64,000 nt of DNA from the NCBI RefSeq assembly GCF_000383955.1, contig NZ_KB913013.1:4793694-4857693 (forward strand). Direction: 5' to 3'. Position numbers and translations under genes: made by a program. The notes under the pieces are model-generated. The model did not search any database, was not told where the DNA came from, and saw nothing but the letters and a program-made list of their open reading frames with translations. The first letter of the stretch is position 1. Every line of letters starts with the position of its first letter. This DNA is from Rudanella lutea DSM 19387. Lineage in GTDB: Bacteria > Bacteroidota > Bacteroidia > Cytophagales > Spirosomataceae. This document shows positions 61,139 through 64,000 of the stretch, one piece after another.

Positions 61139-62765
61139 AAAAAACGCCTACGATGCCCTGGCCTATCTGATACAGGTGGCCCGGCTACCGATCACGGCTA
61201 AAACCGTAAAGGAGGAACTGTATCTGCACCCGGATTTTCCGTCGCTACTCGCCATGAGCGACCTATTGACCGAATGGAAGGTGTCAAATCTGGCCACGCG
61301 GATCAGGCCGGAACAGTTAGTGGAAATACCACTCCCGGCCATTGTCTACTTAGAAATCAATGGGGGCTATTTTGCGCCGGTTCGAAAGGTGACCAATGAA
61401 CGGGTCGAGTGGTTAGATACACAGCGGGGCTGGCAAACCGACAGCCTGACGGATTTCTCCCGCAAGTGGAACGGGGTCATTTTACTGATTGAACCGGACG
61501 AAAGTTCTGGCGAAGCCAACTACCAACAAAAAAAGCGCGAAGCCGCATTGCAAAACGCCCGGCTTCCGATGGTCATCGGAGGGCTGATTCTTTGCCTGAT
61601 CTGTATGGGAGGGCTATTTCTACCCCAAGCCGTGTTTAACAATGGCCCGCTATGGGGCTTACTGCTAACCAAACTGACGGGTATTGTCGTAACTACCCTA
61701 TTGCTCTGGTCCACAATTGATGCTGACAACAGCCTGTTGCGTAGCTTGTGTAGCCTCGACAACCGCACCGATTGCAATAGTGTACTGACCTCCAAAGCTG
61801 CCAAACTGTGGGGCTGGCTGGGTTGGGCCGAAATTGGCTTTACCTACTTTGCCGGTAGTTTTTTGGCCCTGCTGATGGGATTAAGTACCGCTCAACCGGC
61901 TGTATTGTCCTGGCTGATTGTCCTGAATGTCCTGGCGTTGCCCTACACCCTCTATTCGGTTTATTATCAGTACCGAGTTGCCAAATCATGGTGTACGCTT
62001 TGTCTGCTGGTGCAGGTCTTGTTGTGGGCCGAATTTGCGCTTGGCGCACCCCACTGGCAGTCGATTACACCCGTTGTGAATGGGCAAACGATAGCCTTGT
62101 TTGGTCTGGCATTTTTAGTGCCGATAATCGGGTGGGTATTCTTGAAGAAGCCGCTACAGGACGCTACACAGGTCTTCCCGTTACGCCGGGAATTGCAGCG
62201 TGCCAAATTTAATCCCGAATACGTCGAAAGCCTATTTACTAGACAACCGCAGATGCCTCCCATTTTTGAGGGTATGCGGGTGGTAACGATGGGCAACCCC
62301 GAAGCCGAACATACGCTGACCGTTGTGACCAACCCGCTTTGTGGCCCCTGCCGACGGTTGCATCCCCAACTGGAAGCATTGGTAGAACGCACGGACACGA
62401 TCAATTGTCAGTTTGTATTTATTGGATCAGCAGAATCAGTGGCTGTTACCCAAAAACTACTGAGTTTGTCTCCTGACGATGCCGAACGAGCCATGCACTT
62501 GTGGTACACCCGGAATGACCATGATAGCATAGAGTGGCGTAAAGGAATAAGTCCTTCTGAGGAATTTGTCGATGCCAGGCAGCAACTACAACTGCACGCC
62601 CGATGGAGCGAGTTGGCGCAGGTAGTGGGTACACCTACCCTTTACCTGAACGGACGGCAAATCCCGCTGACCTACACCCTCAACGATCTAGAAAACCTGT
62701 GCCGCAATTTACGGGCGGCACCCCAACCAACGGAATTGGCCGATTCATATAAATCAATTGTTTAA
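61119..62765 (+). CDS. C39-like / VKOR / thioredoxin fusion protein (membrane disulfide-forming enzyme)
   Basis: A 548-residue protein with three parts. Residues 1-125 resemble a C39 peptidase domain but lack catalytic residues: NAYDALAYLI stands where the Cys motif should be and GGYFAPVRK where the His should be; the Asp-like position (Asp100) remains. Residues 150-345 have about five membrane segments of the vitamin K epoxide reductase family, with loop cysteines 211 and 219 and the active-site CTLC (292-295). Residues 380-545 form a thioredoxin-like domain with CGPC (408-411) and cis-Pro in VGTPTL. The set makes disulfides in exported proteins. It sits 20 bases before a double-glycine peptide with six cysteines. 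Confidence 0.88.
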   Translation: MKLTPVEKNAYDALAYLIQVARLPITAKTVKEELYLHPDFPSLLAMSDLLTEWKVSNLATRIRPEQLVEIPLPAIVYLEINGGYFAPVRKVTNERVEWLDTQRGWQTDSLTDFSRKWNGVILLIEPDESSGEANYQQKKREAALQNARLPMVIGGLILCLICMGGLFLPQAVFNNGPLWGLLLTKLTGIVVTTLLLWSTIDADNSLLRSLCSLDNRTDCNSVLTSKAAKLWGWLGWAEIGFTYFAGSFLALLMGLSTAQPAVLSWLIVLNVLALPYTLYSVYYQYRVAKSWCTLCLLVQVLLWAEFALGAPHWQSITPVVNGQTIALFGLAFLVPIIGWVFLKKPLQDATQVFPLRRELQRAKFNPEYVESLFTRQPQMPPIFEGMRVVTMGNPEAEHTLTVVTNPLCGPCRRLHPQLEALVERTDTINCQFVFIGSAESVAVTQKLLSLSPDDAERAMHLWYTRNDHDSIEWRKGISPSEEFVDARQQLQLHARWSELAQVVGTPTLYLNGRQIPLTYTLNDLENLCRNLRAAPQPTELADSYKSIV

Positions 62766-62785
62766 CTTTCAAACGAATCAAAACG

Positions 62786-63037
62786 ATGTTAGCAAGATTT
62801 GCAGATGCCGCTCTGACAAGGTCAGAGATGAGGAATTTAAGAGGGGGGACATTTATGTGTTCAACGAGTGCAACGTACACTGTCACCCTGCATGGTGAGA
62901 AGGTTGAACAACGTTTGTTTATACAAAATCAAGGCTGTGCATTATCGAGTACCGAGCTGTGTCAAGCAAAAACAACACAAATTTGTAAGTCCTGGGGGGT
63001 TAGCAGTTGTTACGCGGAATGTCATTGGCAATATTAA
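62786..63037 (+). CDS. Double-glycine leader peptide with six-cysteine core (bacteriocin/RiPP-like precursor)
   Basis: An 83-residue peptide. The leader (1-21) ends LTRSEMRNLRGG, the double-glycine motif cut by C39 peptidases of export ABC transporters. The 62-residue core has cysteines at 25, 51, 59, 67, 75 and 79, enough for three disulfides, and ends ECHWQY. It follows the disulfide-forming fusion gene by 20 bases and is followed by a hairpin at 63044-63070, which would give it more transcript than the genes downstream. I recognise the leader type but not the core. It is probably a secreted peptide (antimicrobial or signal), inferred from leader, size and neighbours. Confidence 0.75.
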   Translation: MLARFADAALTRSEMRNLRGGTFMCSTSATYTVTLHGEKVEQRLFIQNQGCALSSTELCQAKTTQICKSWGVSSCYAECHWQY

Positions 63038-63043
63038 TCAATT

Positions 63044-63070
63044 AAGAAATCCCACATTGTGGGATTTCTT
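63044..63070 (+). terminator. Hairpin after the peptide gene
   Basis: AAGAAATCCCAC at 63044-63055 pairs perfectly with GTGGGATTTCTT at 63059-63070, loop ATT. The T run is weak (TTTCTT within the stem), so it may act as a partial terminator or RNA 3'-end stabiliser between precursor and downstream gene. Confidence 0.7.
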
Positions 63071-63117
63071 GGAAGTCTTATTACGGTAATCAAATCAATT
63101 CTTACACAATGTGCATT

Positions 63118-64000
63118 ATGAGAGCGACTCTACTTATAATAAGCATCTTTGTCGTTTTTCTTGGGCTCATCGACTACTGTGTGGCTCAATCGAATGGTGA
63201 TGTAGCTACCCTTGTAATTACTAATGAGTCTGGAGGTCCAATATCTATGCACTATAATGACTATTTTAATCATTTAAGAAGACAGCCTATTGTAAAAGAA
63301 AGAAGAACAGGTTTGCCCGACACTGTGAAAATAAATTTAGAAAAGCCTACAGAAGTCGTATTTACTACAAGTGACAATCGAGATTATCCAGTTTATGTAA
63401 TGCCAAACGATTTAATTAATGTGCATTACTCGTTTAACAAGATCCAAAAATTTACCTTCTCTGGAACGTATTTGCACGAACTGAATTTTTTGAGTTTTAT
63501 GTCAATAAAAGGGTATGGCATTAGCCAACCTGATCTGACGAATTTATTCTGGACTGAAAAGCTTGATGTTGCAGTTGTGATTGAAGAATATGAGCGATTA
63601 TATAACGAAAGGCTGAAAATTCTAAAAAATTACTCTGATTCGTTGAGCCTGAACAAAAAGTACCATGATGTTTATTTGTATCAAATAAAGCTAATGTATT
63701 TAATTGATATGATGCAGCCTTTTTATAGGGTAAGTGACAAAACAAGATTACCAGAAAACTATTTAAAAACGCTCGATTCTTTTAAAGAATGGATCAATAC
63801 TAGTGACGATATAATCTACAGCCAATGGTATCCTTTTGCGATTCGTAGTTACCATATGTATTTGAATCGTAGCATAGATGATCCTAATGATTTTTTTAGG
63901 AAGTCATATTTCTCTGCGCGAGAAATATATAATGAGAAAGTTGCTAATCTACTTCAATTCAATATATTACATGATAATAGAGAAAAACCTTGTAATTTTT
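63118..64000 (+). CDS. Secreted protein, probably N-terminal part of a TlpA/DUF4369-like thiol-disulfide protein (3' end outside window)
   Basis: The frame is open from ATG 63118 (alternative in-frame ATG 63109) to the end of the window, 294 residues visible. A signal peptide (LLIISIFVVFLGLIDYCVAQ) is followed by a beta-rich segment ending YVMPNDLINVHYSFNKIQKFTFSG and a long helical region. This order (beta domain, then helices) matches the N-terminal half of Bacteroidota TlpA-like proteins, whose thioredoxin domain would follow outside the window. The assignment is tentative. The DNA is clearly more AT-rich than the rest of the window. Its place after the cysteine-rich peptide fits a role in disulfide handling or in peptide maturation. 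Confidence 0.55.
   Translation, partial: MRATLLIISIFVVFLGLIDYCVAQSNGDVATLVITNESGGPISMHYNDYFNHLRRQPIVKERRTGLPDTVKINLEKPTEVVFTTSDNRDYPVYVMPNDLINVHYSFNKIQKFTFSGTYLHELNFLSFMSIKGYGISQPDLTNLFWTEKLDVAVVIEEYERLYNERLKILKNYSDSLSLNKKYHDVYLYQIKLMYLIDMMQPFYRVSDKTRLPENYLKTLDSFKEWINTSDDIIYSQWYPFAIRSYHMYLNRSIDDPNDFFRKSYFSAREIYNEKVANLLQFNILHDNREKPCNF

Noticed and set aside
1-64000. tRNA or rRNA genes
   Set aside because: All gaps were read for cloverleaf-like structures and conserved arms; only hairpins and repeats were seen.

Overview
The window looks like chromosomal DNA from a Bacteroidota member of the Cytophagales, probably the family Spirosomataceae (Spirosoma/Fibrella/Rudanella-like). Indicators are a SusC/SusD pair with a large VCBS/UnbV-repeat lipoprotein, Tat-exported sugar-phosphate-isomerase-like TIM barrels, DUF1080, DUF2490, DUF4097, DUF4142 and HYC_CC_PP family proteins, promoters of the Bacteroidota TTTG / TAnnTTTG type, few Shine-Dalgarno sequences and a GC-rich coding style. 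No rRNA, tRNA, CRISPR array, integrase or transposase gene was seen.

Layout. 0-16 kb: end of a 2'-5' RNA ligase family gene, DUF2490 protein, a membrane protein and an ABC ATPase that may belong together, rhomboid protease, TIM-barrel enzyme, metallo-beta-lactamase fold hydrolase, TonB receptor, divergent Nramp transporter, second Tat TIM-barrel enzyme, Dps, and a fused 5-oxoprolinase. 16-25 kb: two small overlapping genes, HipA-like kinase + DUF3037, ThiF/MoeB-rhodanese, VanX-like dipeptidase, SpmA/SpmB-like membrane protein, a DUF4097 protein with a strict 18-residue repeat, and a PAS histidine kinase. 25-36 kb: a polysaccharide-utilisation-type locus (SusC, SusD; divergent VCBS lipoprotein, GH113-like glycosidase, DUF1080 hydrolase). 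36-42 kb: a probable copper-handling group (HYC_CC_PP, TonB receptor, AraC regulator with an N-terminal metal-binding-like motif, His/Met-rich barrel, HMA protein). 42-50 kb: nucleotidyltransferase, then phenylalanine/tyrosine catabolism (hmgA, hpd, phhA, marR, fahA, flavin reductase). 50-58.8 kb: lactonase, Mla-type lipid transport (permease, ATPase, MCE protein), DUF4142, gamma-glutamyltransferase, PrmC, four-helix-bundle protein, MoxR ATPase.

59-64 kb is the most unusual part: an XRE regulator, a GT1 glycosyltransferase overlapping a membrane protein that fuses an apparently inactive C39-like domain to a VKOR domain and a CGPC thioredoxin domain, then an 83-residue peptide with a double-glycine leader and six cysteines in the core, then an AT-rich secreted protein cut by the window end. 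I read this as an incompletely visible locus for a secreted, disulfide-bonded (perhaps glycosylated) ribosomal peptide. It begins just after a MITE-like hairpin element flanked by an 11-bp direct repeat.

A second theme is intergenic. At least nine gaps carry long imperfect palindromes built from short reiterated words, usually at gene 3' ends. Two at 42.2 and 54.4 kb are clearly homologous to each other in inverted orientation, and two flanking the ThiF/MoeB gene share a conserved palindromic core.
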